35,357 nucleotides of DNA, from assembly GCF_025060895.1 (NCBI RefSeq), contig NZ_JANZKV010000029.1, positions 1 through 35,357 of the forward strand, read 5' to 3'. Source of the DNA: Stieleria sedimenti (GTDB lineage: Bacteria > Planctomycetota > Planctomycetia > Pirellulales > Pirellulaceae). The position numbers and the translations under genes are program-made. Below are positions 1 to 8,117 of the stretch, in pieces (the stretch's first letter is position 1; each line of letters starts with the position of its first letter). The notes beneath the pieces were generated by a model. That model had not been told where the DNA came from and searched no databases. It saw only the letters and a list, made by a program, of their open reading frames with translations.

Positions 1-33
1 CAGCGGCTCACCATTAACTCAGCAGAACCCGAG

Positions 34-58
34 TAAATCGACAGCGAGCTTGCGCGCT
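34..58. repeat. Half of a dispersed inverted-repeat element
   Basis: The stretch begins with TAAATCGACAG and continues into a CGAGC..GCGCGC tract. It closely resembles the right arm of the 130-bp nested inverted repeat at 19949-19970. Only one arm is inside the window, so the partner arm would lie to the left if the element is complete. It sits just downstream of the sigma factor stop codon. I infer a member of a dispersed planctomycete repeat family; no function can be read from it. Confidence 0.4.
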
Positions 59-94
59 AAATCTCTCGAAACACAGGAACGACATGCTTGCCAA

Positions 95-751
95 TCATTC
101 CGCTGCCAATTCCGGAAACACACTCTCGTCCAGCTCGGCGCGTTTGAGGATCGATTTCAATCGGATCTGGAAGTCGCTTTTGTAATTGGCGACTTGCTGT
201 TCGGAGAGATCCAGCTGTGCGGCGACTTGCTTGTTGCCCCAACCACGGACGATCAACAGCTCGATGGCTTGCAGCTTGATCCAATTACCGGACTGTTTCC
301 AGCGATCGATTTGTTCTTGCATGGCGTCGCGGATCGCCTGTTCCTCGATCCGTTTTCGTTCGACGCTGCGGGCGATCGAACTGGCGACGCGCGCGCTTCC
401 TTTCAGCTCAAAATCTCCGGCGGAACTGGTTCGGCCATGGAGTTGCAGCGCGGGGCGTCGGCCTTCGCGTCGCAGGTGGTCGGTCAGTTTGTAGGCACAG
501 ATTGAAAACAGGTAACTTTCCAGCGGCCTGCCGCCGTCGTAGTTGGGCAGACTGATCAGGAACCCGACGAAGGCTTCTTGGACGATGTCTTCGGCGGCGG
601 CGGAATCACGGATGCGGCTACGCGTGTACGCCAGCAGCCGGCCTTCGTAACGATCGATCAGTGCTTGCCAGGCATCGGAATCGCCCTCGCGGATCTGGGC
701 GATCAGGAGTTCGTCCGCGGAAGGGCCGTTGGAATCGGCAGGAACATTCAT
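95..751 (-). CDS. ECF-type RNA polymerase sigma factor
   Basis: 218 residues with the two-domain ECF layout. The sigma-2 region covers roughly residues 15-95 and shows the core-binding signature AAEDIVQEAFVGFL followed by the basic LTDHLRREGRRP end. The sigma-4 helix-turn-helix lies near residues 150-210 (NKQVAAQLDLSEQQVANYKSDF). The linker between them is long, about 55 residues, as often seen in planctomycete ECF proteins. Its ATG (749-751) overlaps the TGA (748-750) of the upstream phospholipase gene, so the two are probably translationally coupled. No anti-sigma factor is visible in the window, so control may come from the coupled gene or from elsewhere; this is inference. The target promoters are unknown. 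The family call is secure from the motifs. Confidence 0.92.
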   Translation of the reverse strand: MNVPADSNGPSADELLIAQIREGDSDAWQALIDRYEGRLLAYTRSRIRDSAAAEDIVQEAFVGFLISLPNYDGGRPLESYLFSICAYKLTDHLRREGRRPALQLHGRTSSAGDFELKGSARVASSIARSVERKRIEEQAIRDAMQEQIDRWKQSGNWIKLQAIELLIVRGWGNKQVAAQLDLSEQQVANYKSDFQIRLKSILKRAELDESVFPELAAE

Positions 752-2538
752 GCGACATTGTCGGTCGGTTGGAGGTTTTCGATGACACGTTTGACATTCT
801 CGACCGCTTTTTCACCGGCCCGTCGTCCCGCGTCGATCAGGGGATCGACGGCGTGGAAATCTTCGATCCGGAACGCGCTGGTCTGGGGGATGATGATCAG
901 GTCGCTTTCTTCGCGATGCAGGGCGCTGGAATGTCGCCGCGAGATGTCCATCGTGCGGAGCAACGTCGACAGATAGCTGGGGCGACGCAGTTTGCCGCTG
1001 CGGTCTTTGGCGTAATCGGTCGCCAGCGTCGAACCGACATCGATCGAGACCACATGGTCGCAACCTTCGCTTCGCAAGACCGACGCGGGCACGTTCATCA
1101 GCACGCCGCCGTCGACCAGCATTTGCCCGTCGTGAATGATCGGCCGACCGAAGACGGGATGGTTGATGCTTTGCAGCACGGCCTGAACCAAATCACCGGA
1201 CCTGCGGATCTGCTGCTCGCCGCTGATCAGGTCCAGCGTCGTGATCGCCAGCGGCAAACTGGCTTGTTCGAAGGTCAGGTGATCGAGATAGCGTCGCAGC
1301 TTGGTTTCGAAACGTCCGCCGCGAAAACTGTGCAGCAAGAACATCCGTCGCAACGACGGGCGACCCGCTAAATACTTCGGTGGAATCATCTCTTTGCGGA
1401 AAAAATCGCCGATGTCCAACGGCGTAAACCCCGCGCCGTAGGCCGAGGCCACGATCGCACCGGCGCTGGTCCCGGCGATCGAATCGAAAACGACGTTGTG
1501 TTGCTGCAGAATTTCCAAAACGCCGATGTGGGCGATCCCCCGTGCACCGCCTCCGCCGAGCGCAAGCCCGATCCGTTTGCCGATCAACGATCGATACAGT
1601 CGGGTGACGGACGCCGGAACGAAGTCGGCTTCGCGGCCTTCGCCACAATACCCACAACGCACCGCCTCCGCGTCGGAAAAATCCATGTCCGGTCGCGGCC
1701 AGGAATCGGCTGAGAACATCAACGCCACCATCGCGCGACGATGCAGCGGAATGGATTTCAGCAACGATGCGGCATGATCCGAAAGCCCGTGGTGGGCGTC
1801 GGCGGCAAACACGACTCGATTGGATTCTCGTACGGCGGCGTCGGTCGCTTGGGGACCCCAAGCGACCGTCACCGCCAACGCCTGTTTGCTGCGGCCGGCG
1901 ATCGTGCAGCCGAGGTCGGCTACCGAAACACAGATCGCGTCACGATCGAAGGATTCGCATGCAAAGGGTAGATCCTCGTCACTGACCAACAGCGGTTGGA
2001 CCAACGGGTGGTCTCCTCGCAGCTGGCCGATCAATTGCTCCGCCAACGGCCAGCCACTGGGATGGTCGATGACGATCGCCAGGGAATGCACGCCTCGATT
2101 GGTTTGCCGCGGCGACGAGGCGGCGGAATTCATCTTCGACAACCGCTTGGTTAACGAACGGCTGAGGTTTTCCAGCAGTTGCGGATAGCTTTTCACCAAA
2201 CGGCGGTAATCCTCTCCGCTCAGTACCAGGGTTTCGACGTAGGTGACTGCGGTCACCGTGGCGGTCCGTGGTCCACCGGAGATCACCGACGATTCACCGA
2301 AGTGATCGCCCGCTCCCATCATGCCCAGGGTGCGCTCGGCGACGGCCGGTCCGTCGCCCGTCCAAACCCGCACCTTGCCTGCGGTGATCAAGAACAACTC
2401 GTCGCCGTCGTCACCGATCTCGATGATGGTCGCCCCGGCGTCAAACGAACGTGGCTGAAAGGCCGACAGCACGTTTTCTAGCCCGTCGTTGCTGAGCCCC
2501 ATCAACAGCGACCGGGTTACTGATTGTTCGCGATCCAT
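748..2538 (-). CDS. Cyclic nucleotide-binding patatin-like phospholipase
   Basis: The product resembles bacterial neuropathy-target-esterase-like proteins. An N-terminal cNMP-binding domain (about residues 10-130) has the jelly-roll signature GDHFGESSVISGGPRTATV. A middle region of about 200 residues precedes a patatin domain. The patatin domain shows the oxyanion loop LGGGGARGIAHIG, the nucleophile motif GTSAG (Ser358 from this start) and the catalytic Asp in DGG (Asp476). The expected activity is lysophospholipase or acyl hydrolase at the membrane, gated by a bound nucleotide. The reading frame stays open to an ATG at 2649, but that extension is arginine-rich and low in homology-like content, so I chose the ATG at 2538 that directly precedes the cNMP domain. 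The stop overlaps the start of the ECF sigma gene (ATGA). Activity and domains are clear; the ligand and substrate are not. Confidence 0.88.
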   Translation of the reverse strand: MDREQSVTRSLLMGLSNDGLENVLSAFQPRSFDAGATIIEIGDDGDELFLITAGKVRVWTGDGPAVAERTLGMMGAGDHFGESSVISGGPRTATVTAVTYVETLVLSGEDYRRLVKSYPQLLENLSRSLTKRLSKMNSAASSPRQTNRGVHSLAIVIDHPSGWPLAEQLIGQLRGDHPLVQPLLVSDEDLPFACESFDRDAICVSVADLGCTIAGRSKQALAVTVAWGPQATDAAVRESNRVVFAADAHHGLSDHAASLLKSIPLHRRAMVALMFSADSWPRPDMDFSDAEAVRCGYCGEGREADFVPASVTRLYRSLIGKRIGLALGGGGARGIAHIGVLEILQQHNVVFDSIAGTSAGAIVASAYGAGFTPLDIGDFFRKEMIPPKYLAGRPSLRRMFLLHSFRGGRFETKLRRYLDHLTFEQASLPLAITTLDLISGEQQIRRSGDLVQAVLQSINHPVFGRPIIHDGQMLVDGGVLMNVPASVLRSEGCDHVVSIDVGSTLATDYAKDRSGKLRRPSYLSTLLRTMDISRRHSSALHREESDLIIIPQTSAFRIEDFHAVDPLIDAGRRAGEKAVENVKRVIENLQPTDNVA

Positions 2539-2888
2539 CCCGAAATTACCCAGCGAAAAAGGTTTGTCATCAATCGATACCCTACCCGACGGGGGCTGCA
2601 GTCGCCAACGCGATTGCCGAAATCGTCTGCAGCGACGATGTTCGTGCATGCTTCCGAGTCATCTTCCCAGACGGCATGGATACCGACACCGCTGAAGTCA
2701 CCCTCCCTGGCAGGGAGGGTCCCGTCACCTGGCTGTCACCGGCGCGTGCCGACGACAGCCGGCGAGGATGGCAAGCAGAATGCTTACCCCACTATGAAAC
2801 ATCGACACGTATGCTTTCCTCGTCGCGTCAGGTCTGGGATCATACGCGAGTTCGAAAGCTTAGCTCCTACCTTCCCCCCCGAACGCGA
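2539..2888. other. Divergent intergenic region with a palindrome
   Basis: About 350 bases between the phospholipase gene (leftward) and the aldo/keto reductase (rightward), so it should contain promoters for both. I see no convincing -35/-10 pair. The one clear structure is a perfect palindrome with 10-base arms at 2700-2709 and 2711-2720 (ACCCTCCCTG / CAGGGAGGGT) around a single G. It could be an operator or a short hairpin. Both flanking genes have open frames extending into this region, but neither extension looks like conserved protein. Confidence 0.4.
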
Positions 2889-3869
2889 ATGACTACCGAA
2901 TTTAAGCTTGCCGGCGGCGACACGATCCCCGCTGTCGGCCTGGGCCTCTGGAAAATTGATCAAGAATCGACCGCCGAAATCGTTTACCGAGCCATCGAAA
3001 TCGGCTACCGCCACATCGATGCGGCGTGTGACTACGGCAATGAATACCAAGCGGGCGACGGGATTCGAAAGGCGATCGACGATGGCTTGGTCAAACGCGA
3101 AGACCTGTGGATCACGAGCAAGCTTTGGAACACTTATCATCGCGCCCAAGATGTTCCCGTGGCGCTCGAAAAGACGCTGTCGGATCTGGAATTGGACTAC
3201 TTGGACTTGTACCACATTCACTTTCCGATCTCGCTCGCCTTTGTGCCGATCGAACAACGCTATCCGCCGGGATGGTTCCACGATCCCGACGCCGAGCATC
3301 CGCAGATGGAAGAGATGCCGGTGCCGATTCTGGAAACCTGGCAAGCGATGATCGAGTGTCAGAAATCGGGTTTGATCCGCCACCTCGGTGTTTGCAACTT
3401 TGGCGTTTCATTGATCCGCGACTTGATGGCGTCCTCTTCGGTCAAGCCATCGGTTCTACAGGTCGAGCTGCATCCCTATTTGACGCAGGAAAAACTGCTT
3501 CGATTCTGTGCCCAACACGACATCCACGTGACCGGCTTTTCACCGCTGGGCGCCCAATCCTACTTTGCCATCGGGATGGCCGAAGAAGGCGAAGGGGTGA
3601 TCGATCGCGAAGAAACCAAGGCGATCGCGGCGGAGGTCGGAAAAACACCCGCCCAGGTTGTCCTTCGCTGGGGGATTCAACGGGGGACTTCGATCGTTCC
3701 CAAAACCTCACGCGTCGAGCGACTGAAAGAGAATCTGGACCTGTTCGATTTCGAATTGACCGACCAGCAGATGAACACGCTTGCGTCGCTCAACCAAAAT
3801 CGTCGCTTCAACGACCCCGGTGATTTCGGCGAAAAAGCGTTTAACACCTTCTTTCCGATCTACGAGTAA
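2889..3869 (+). CDS. Aldo/keto reductase (xylose/aldose reductase type)
   Basis: 326 residues forming a complete AKR barrel. It reduces carbonyls with NADPH, probably on aldoses or sugar phosphates. The catalytic tetrad is visible: Asp44 (in HIDAACDYGNE), Tyr49, Lys78 (SKLWNTYH) and His111 (YHIHFP). The cofactor-binding C-terminal stretch GTSIVPKTSRVERLKENL is present. The long loop after the catalytic His (FVPIEQRYPPGW) is typical of eukaryote-like aldose-6-phosphate and xylose reductases. The open frame begins at 2676, but the first 71 residues are unlike the family, and the ATG at 2889 starts right before the first beta strand. The gene stands alone, converging on the lipoprotein gene with a 3-base gap. 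The substrate is not resolved by the sequence. Confidence 0.9.
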   Translation: MTTEFKLAGGDTIPAVGLGLWKIDQESTAEIVYRAIEIGYRHIDAACDYGNEYQAGDGIRKAIDDGLVKREDLWITSKLWNTYHRAQDVPVALEKTLSDLELDYLDLYHIHFPISLAFVPIEQRYPPGWFHDPDAEHPQMEEMPVPILETWQAMIECQKSGLIRHLGVCNFGVSLIRDLMASSSVKPSVLQVELHPYLTQEKLLRFCAQHDIHVTGFSPLGAQSYFAIGMAEEGEGVIDREETKAIAAEVGKTPAQVVLRWGIQRGTSIVPKTSRVERLKENLDLFDFELTDQQMNTLASLNQNRRFNDPGDFGEKAFNTFFPIYE

Positions 3870-3872
3870 GCA

Positions 3873-4976
3873 CTAGGTTGCGATCTGCTGCTGGTAGACC
3901 ACCAAGCCGTGCAGGGCGTGGTACAGCACGCCGCATTCCAGGTCGACGTCGCGGCATTGATGCAACACGTCGCACAGTTTGCGAACGCTGCGGACGACCC
4001 AGTCCGATTGCAGCGTTTCGCGATCCGCCGCAGTCGCCAGAAACTCGAGCACATGTCCGGTCGTGCCCAGCGTCTCACCCAAATCATTGCACCAGCCGGT
4101 CCGATGCATGTAGGACGTGCTGTACGACCCGTCCGGGTTCTGGTTCACGCGAGCCAGTTCGATCGATGCGTCAAGATGATCCTTGGCATCGGCCCAAACG
4201 CCCGCAATCGGATTTCCCTCGCCGATGCGATTGCGCAGCGCGGTGGCGATTCCGATCAACCGATGCGTCCCGCCACACACGCTGTCCGACAGATCGTGCT
4301 CGACTTCCAGCTCTAGCAACAACGCAGTGCTGTAGGTGTTGCCGTCACGGGCGGTCCAGCGGTGGTCGGTCGATCGATAGTAGGACAGTGGAATCAGCGT
4401 CCAACTGAATTCCGCTTCGTAGTTGAGCGGGATATCTCGCTCGGCTTGACGCAGCCAGTCGTCGATCGTCAACGTGCGATCTTCGACGACCCAGGAAGCA
4501 TCGGCAGGCAGTCCCGTTTGGGCGACGACGGCCAGCCATTGGTCGCGGTGGCCTTGGCCGACCTTGGTCGACGGTTCCAAATCGACTCGGATGCCGAATC
4601 GGTCGTCGCCGCCAACCGGATCGCCGATCATCGGCCGAAATCCGTCGCACGTCCCGCCCTCGCGAAAATAGTTCAATGCGCGCCGGCGGCCGCTTGGCGT
4701 ATCGATTTCAAAGTCGTCGCCGTAGGCCAGGATGCCATGGAAAATCTGCCAGGCTCCGTTGACCATCGTCGACAGTCCCCGACGCTGCTTTTCTTGCCGC
4801 AACGTTTCGGCGACCAGAGTTTCGATCGGCAAGGACGAATCCCCCTGCGTCGGCGACGCCTCCGGCAACGATTCGGGAATCGACAGCGGGCAACCAGTCG
4901 TGATCAGCGCCGACGCCGCCAGCGTCGACAGTGCGGCGCGACGGTTGATGGGACGCGGCGGTGGAGTTTTCTTCAT
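3873..4976 (-). CDS. Predicted lipoprotein of unknown function, toroid-like repeats
   Basis: 367 residues. The N-terminus has an RR-A-A-L stretch, a hydrophobic segment and a lipobox-like ITTGC near residue 29, so it is probably an exported lipoprotein and may use the Tat route. The mature part contains motifs such as NPDGSYSTSYMHRTGW and LGTTGHVLEFLA, which recall the repeated helices of alpha/alpha-toroid proteins (terpene cyclase or prenyltransferase fold). That fold resemblance is inference from a few motifs, and no catalytic residues are recognisable. There are several Cys residues in the C-terminal third. It is transcribed leftward, away from the sufU region, and ends 3 bases from the aldo/keto reductase stop. 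Function unknown. Confidence 0.75.
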   Translation of the reverse strand: MKKTPPPRPINRRAALSTLAASALITTGCPLSIPESLPEASPTQGDSSLPIETLVAETLRQEKQRRGLSTMVNGAWQIFHGILAYGDDFEIDTPSGRRRALNYFREGGTCDGFRPMIGDPVGGDDRFGIRVDLEPSTKVGQGHRDQWLAVVAQTGLPADASWVVEDRTLTIDDWLRQAERDIPLNYEAEFSWTLIPLSYYRSTDHRWTARDGNTYSTALLLELEVEHDLSDSVCGGTHRLIGIATALRNRIGEGNPIAGVWADAKDHLDASIELARVNQNPDGSYSTSYMHRTGWCNDLGETLGTTGHVLEFLATAADRETLQSDWVVRSVRKLCDVLHQCRDVDLECGVLYHALHGLVVYQQQIAT

Positions 4977-5304
4977 TTTGGACAGAGTGTGATCGTTTCA
5001 AATTCGGCAATCCGCCGGTCGCGACTTCGAGTTCCGTTCCCCCAACATCAGATCCGGACGGATCACTCGCGCGAAGGACCAAACTATTCGGCGGATTGGA
5101 ACAGTAAAGCCCCACCGTCTGCAATCGGGTAGCGGTGCGCGGGAAACGGGACGAATTTCGGATCCCCGCCGGTGGGTGCCGAAAAGACACGCCGGAAGCC
5201 GCTCGTACGGTTGAGAAACGTTCCACAAGGGGGCAAATCCGGGGCGGATGTCCGCGGACCGCCCGCCTGCGACCAAATTGATGCGAATTGGGACTCGTCG
5301 ATTT
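4977..5304. other. Intergenic region upstream of sufU
   Basis: About 330 bases between the divergent lipoprotein and sufU genes. Open frames exist on both strands but none has a recognisable domain, a clear start or good codon structure. I see nothing else here apart from the promoter-like site that follows at 5305. Confidence 0.4.
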
Positions 5305-5333
5305 TTGACAACGCGCGTAGACTTAAATACAGC
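5305..5333 (+). promoter_or_regulatory. Putative sigma-70 promoter for sufU-sufS
   Basis: A perfect TTGACA at 5305-5310 is followed after 17 bases by TACAGC at 5328-5333, a weak -10 that matches TATAAT at only three positions. It lies about 60 bases before the sufU ATG and points the right way. The -35 and spacing are good; the weak -10 keeps confidence low. Confidence 0.35.
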
Positions 5334-5394
5334 GGCGGTCGATCGCAGGCCGCCCATTCCACTCGACAAACGTCTTTTGTTCCCCCTCCAGACC

Positions 5395-5838
5395 ATGCCC
5401 AACGAACAAGACATCTACGAAGAACACGTCTTGGACCACTACGAGGATCCTTACCACCGAGGCGAGTTGGCGACGGCCACCCACGCGGATGAAGGCAAAA
5501 ACCCGCTCTGCGGTGATGTGATCCACGTGATGCTGCGTTTAGGGCGTGACGGGAAGATCGAAGAGGCGTGGTTTGACGGCGAGGGCTGTGTGATCAGCCA
5601 AGCGTCGGCGTCGATGTTGATCGAAGCGATCGAAGGAAAGACGGTGGAAGAGGCCAAGGAGTTCACGGCCAATCAGATGCTGGAACTGTTCGGCCCGCAA
5701 TTGACTCCCAACCGCCAGAAGTGCTGTCTGTTGTCGTGGCGTGTGTTGCAATCGGCACTGCATGCCCCGCTCGAAGACGCGGACGATGACGACGCCGGAC
5801 CCAGCTTTGGTGGGCCAAGTTTAAGTGAAGAGAGCTGA
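5395..5838 (+). CDS. sufU: SufU-type iron-sulfur cluster assembly protein
   Basis: 147 residues of the IscU/NifU N-terminal fold in the SufU subtype, which accepts sulfur from the SufS cysteine desulfurase. The three conserved Cys positions are present in NPLCGD, GEGCVIS and RQKCCLLSW, and the LDHYEDPYHRG start is typical. The insert between the second and third Cys motifs that marks SufU over IscU is present. The C-terminal tail is acidic (EDADDDDAG). I start at the ATG at 5395; the frame is open upstream to 5248, but those 49 residues do not fit the family. sufS follows after 2 bases, so the two form an operon. No sufBCD genes are in the window. Confidence 0.93.
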   Translation: MPNEQDIYEEHVLDHYEDPYHRGELATATHADEGKNPLCGDVIHVMLRLGRDGKIEEAWFDGEGCVISQASASMLIEAIEGKTVEEAKEFTANQMLELFGPQLTPNRQKCCLLSWRVLQSALHAPLEDADDDDAGPSFGGPSLSEES

Positions 5839-5840
5839 AG

Positions 5841-7112
5841 ATGCCGCTTGACCCCCATTCGATCCGCGCCGATTTTCCGATCTTGAAGCGGCAATCCTCC
5901 AGTGGCGCGCCGCTGGCGTTTCTCGACAACGCCGCCAGTGCCCAGCGTCCGCAAGTCGTGATCGATGCGATCAGCGATTGTTACCAGCGTTACTACGCCA
6001 ACGTGCATCGCGGTATCCACACGCTCAGCGAAGAATCGACGGCGGCCTACGAGGCGGCGCGGGAGACGACGCGCCAATTCGTCGGGGCGCGGTCGCAGTC
6101 GGAAATCGTGTTCGCCGCCGGAACGACCGCCGCGATCAACACCGTGGCGCATTCATGGGGCGGCAGTCATCTGTCGGCCGGTGACGTCGTGTTGCTGACG
6201 ATCGCCGAGCATCACGCCAACATCGTGCCCTGGCACCAGTTGGCCGCGCGGACGGGCTGCCGCGTCGAATTCATTCCGCTCGGGGACGATTTCACGATCG
6301 ACGATGCGGTCGTCCAGGACAAACTTCAAACACTGCAACCGAAACTGTTCTCGTTCGTTTCCTCCAGCAACGTCTTGGGCACCAACTTCCCCGTCGCCCG
6401 TTGGACCCGCATGGCTCATGCCGCCGGTGCGACGGTGCTCGTCGACGCCGCCCAAGGGGCTCCCCATCAAGCGATCGATGTGCAGCAATGGGACGCCGAC
6501 TTCGTCGTCTTTAGCGGTCACAAGGTTTGTGGTCCGACCGGGATCGGAGTGTTGTATGGCAAGGAAGCTCTGTTGGATGCGATGCCGCCGTTTCTGGGCG
6601 GTGGCGGGATGATCGATCGCGTCACGACCGAAGGGTTCAGCCCCACGGGATTGCCGGAAAAATTTGAGGCGGGAACGCCGCCGATCACCGAAGCGATCGG
6701 GTTGGCCGCCGCGATGCGCTACCTTCAATCGGTGGGACTGGAGGCGATCGAGGCTCACGAGCATCTGCTTTGTCAGGCCGCCGACACGGCACTGCGAAAC
6801 ATCGAGGGCGTGGAGATTCTGGGACCGACGCCCGACAAAAAGGGCGGCATCGTCAGCTTCACGGTCGATGGCGTCCACGCCCATGACATCGCCCAGTGGC
6901 TCGATACCCGCGGTGTTGCGGTTCGGGCGGGGCATCATTGTGCAATGCCGCTGCACGAATCGCTCGGCAAGACCGCTTCGGCCCGCGCCAGTTTTTATCT
7001 GTACAACACGCCTGAGGAAGTCGACCGATTGATCGAGGCGGTCAAAGAGGCGCGTGACAAATTCGCCCGTGGCGGCCGTCGCCGCCGAAGGCGAAATCCC
7101 TCGCCGGCCTAG
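5841..7112 (+). CDS. sufS: Cysteine desulfurase SufS
   Basis: 423 residues of a fold-type I PLP enzyme that takes sulfur from cysteine, giving alanine and a persulfide for Fe-S assembly. The PLP lysine is Lys228 in SGHKVCGPTG, and the catalytic Cys is Cys367 in RAGHHCAMPL, the short-loop group II arrangement of SufS. The substrate-binding NVHRGIHTLSE motif lies near residue 54. The start ATG lies 2 bases after the sufU stop, with AGAG upstream. The C-terminus carries an extra basic tail (RRRRRRNPSPA) beyond the usual end of the family. The partner SufU upstream is the expected sulfur acceptor. Confidence 0.95.
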   Translation: MPLDPHSIRADFPILKRQSSSGAPLAFLDNAASAQRPQVVIDAISDCYQRYYANVHRGIHTLSEESTAAYEAARETTRQFVGARSQSEIVFAAGTTAAINTVAHSWGGSHLSAGDVVLLTIAEHHANIVPWHQLAARTGCRVEFIPLGDDFTIDDAVVQDKLQTLQPKLFSFVSSSNVLGTNFPVARWTRMAHAAGATVLVDAAQGAPHQAIDVQQWDADFVVFSGHKVCGPTGIGVLYGKEALLDAMPPFLGGGGMIDRVTTEGFSPTGLPEKFEAGTPPITEAIGLAAAMRYLQSVGLEAIEAHEHLLCQAADTALRNIEGVEILGPTPDKKGGIVSFTVDGVHAHDIAQWLDTRGVAVRAGHHCAMPLHESLGKTASARASFYLYNTPEEVDRLIEAVKEARDKFARGGRRRRRRNPSPA

Positions 7113-7185
7113 CGGCAATGTGGGATAGGCTTCCAGACGCGTCGGGCTCTGAAACAACGAGCCTGCCCCATCTCCCTTGTTCCCC
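7113..7185. repeat. Fragment of a GTGGGATAGGCTTCCAG-type element
   Basis: Just after sufS the sequence GTGGGATAGGCTTCCAG occurs once, followed by a GTCGGGCTCTGAAACAACGA stretch. I recognise it as resembling one arm of an inverted repeat found widely in planctomycete genomes; this is from memory and unchecked. Here the second arm is missing. It leads directly into the tandem repeat array. Confidence 0.3.
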
Positions 7186-8004
7186 GGCTCCGCCTGGGTT
7201 GCGCATTATCGCCGTCTCGCTCCGTTGCCAAAATTCTGCCGAATCGATTCTGCATTGACCATCGATGTCATGGAGCGGTTGGGAATCAAAAACACGATTG
7301 ACATCAGCCGATTCGCGCAAGCGTTCGGGCCTCGGTGGCAACCGAGGGCCCGTAGGCTGGCGCCAAACGGCTGATCCCACGAGGCCCCCGAGGGAATGGA
7401 AACCGCCAAAATTCTGCGAAGGAATACAAGTTTCAGCGGAGAGATTTTGCGCGGCCCAGGCTCCGCCCGGGTCGCGCACTCTCGCCGTCTCGCTCCGTTG
7501 CTAAATCTCTGCCGAATCGATTCTGCATTGACCTTCGATGTCATGGAGCGGTTGGGAATCAAAAACACGATTGACATCAGCCGATTCGCGCAAGCGTTCG
7601 GGCCTCGGCGGCAACCGAGGGCCCGTAGGCTGGCGCCAAACGGCTGATCCCACGAGGCCCCCGAGGGAATGGAAACCGCCAAAATTCTGCGAAGGAATGC
7701 ACGTTTCAGCGGAGAGATTTTGCGCGGCCCAGGCTCCGCCCGGGTCGCGCACTCTCGCCGTCTCGCTCCGTTGCCAAAATTCTGCCGAATCGATTCTGCA
7801 TTGACCATCGATGTCATGGAGCGGTTGGGAATCAAAAACACGATTGACATCAGCCGATTCGCGCAAGCGTTCGGGCCTCGGCGACAACCGAGGGCCCGTA
7901 GGCTGGCGCCAAACGGCTGATCCCACGAAGCCCCCGAGGGAATGGAAACCGCCAAAATTCTGCGAAGGAATGCACGATTCAACGGAGGATATTGCGGAGC
8001 CCCG
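7186..8004. repeat. 273-bp tandem repeat, three copies
   Basis: Three direct copies with an exact period of 273 bases. Landmark words recur at this spacing: GGCTCCGCC at 7186, 7459 and 7732, and ATGTCATGGAGCGG at 7265, 7538 and 7811. Copies differ at few positions, and the last 30 bases of copy three are more diverged. Each unit holds a strong hairpin (GGGCCTCGG, short loop, CCGAGGGCCC) and the GGCGCC-centred stretch GGCTGGCGCCAAACGGCTG; the word GCCAAAATTCTGC appears twice per unit in copies one and three. Because 273 is divisible by three, open frames on both strands run through all copies, the longest being 7206-8021 on the minus strand with 91-residue repeats. I do not treat these as genes: several frames are open at once and none has a domain or a good start. 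Confidence 0.9.
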
Positions 8005-8117
8005 GCGGAACCTGGGAACACATTGTCACGGAGGCTCCCGCCTTCTGCCCGTCAACCGCGTGTGGCACAGCCACACCTGCCTCTCGTTCCAGAGAGGCTA
8101 ACGCGCCTCTCCCGCTC
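8005..8117. repeat. Degenerate CCTGGGAACAC-type element after the array
   Basis: The sequence CCTGGGAACACATTGTCACG followed by GAGGCTCCCGCCTTCTGCC resembles the element at 29428-29480 (CGTTCCCAGACTCC..GGAGGCTCTCGCCTCCTGCC). The shared words suggest one dispersed repeat family. It lies between the tandem array and the 3' end of the symporter gene. Confidence 0.4.

Noticed and set aside
2676-2888. N-terminal extension of the aldo/keto reductase frame
   Set aside because: The 71 extra residues do not fit the family, and a proper ATG lies directly before the first beta strand.
7206-8021. Minus-strand frame of 271 residues with three 91-residue repeats
   Set aside because: It is a by-product of a 273-base tandem repeat; plus-strand frames are open over the same DNA, the start is a GTG in a repeat remnant, and no domain is visible.
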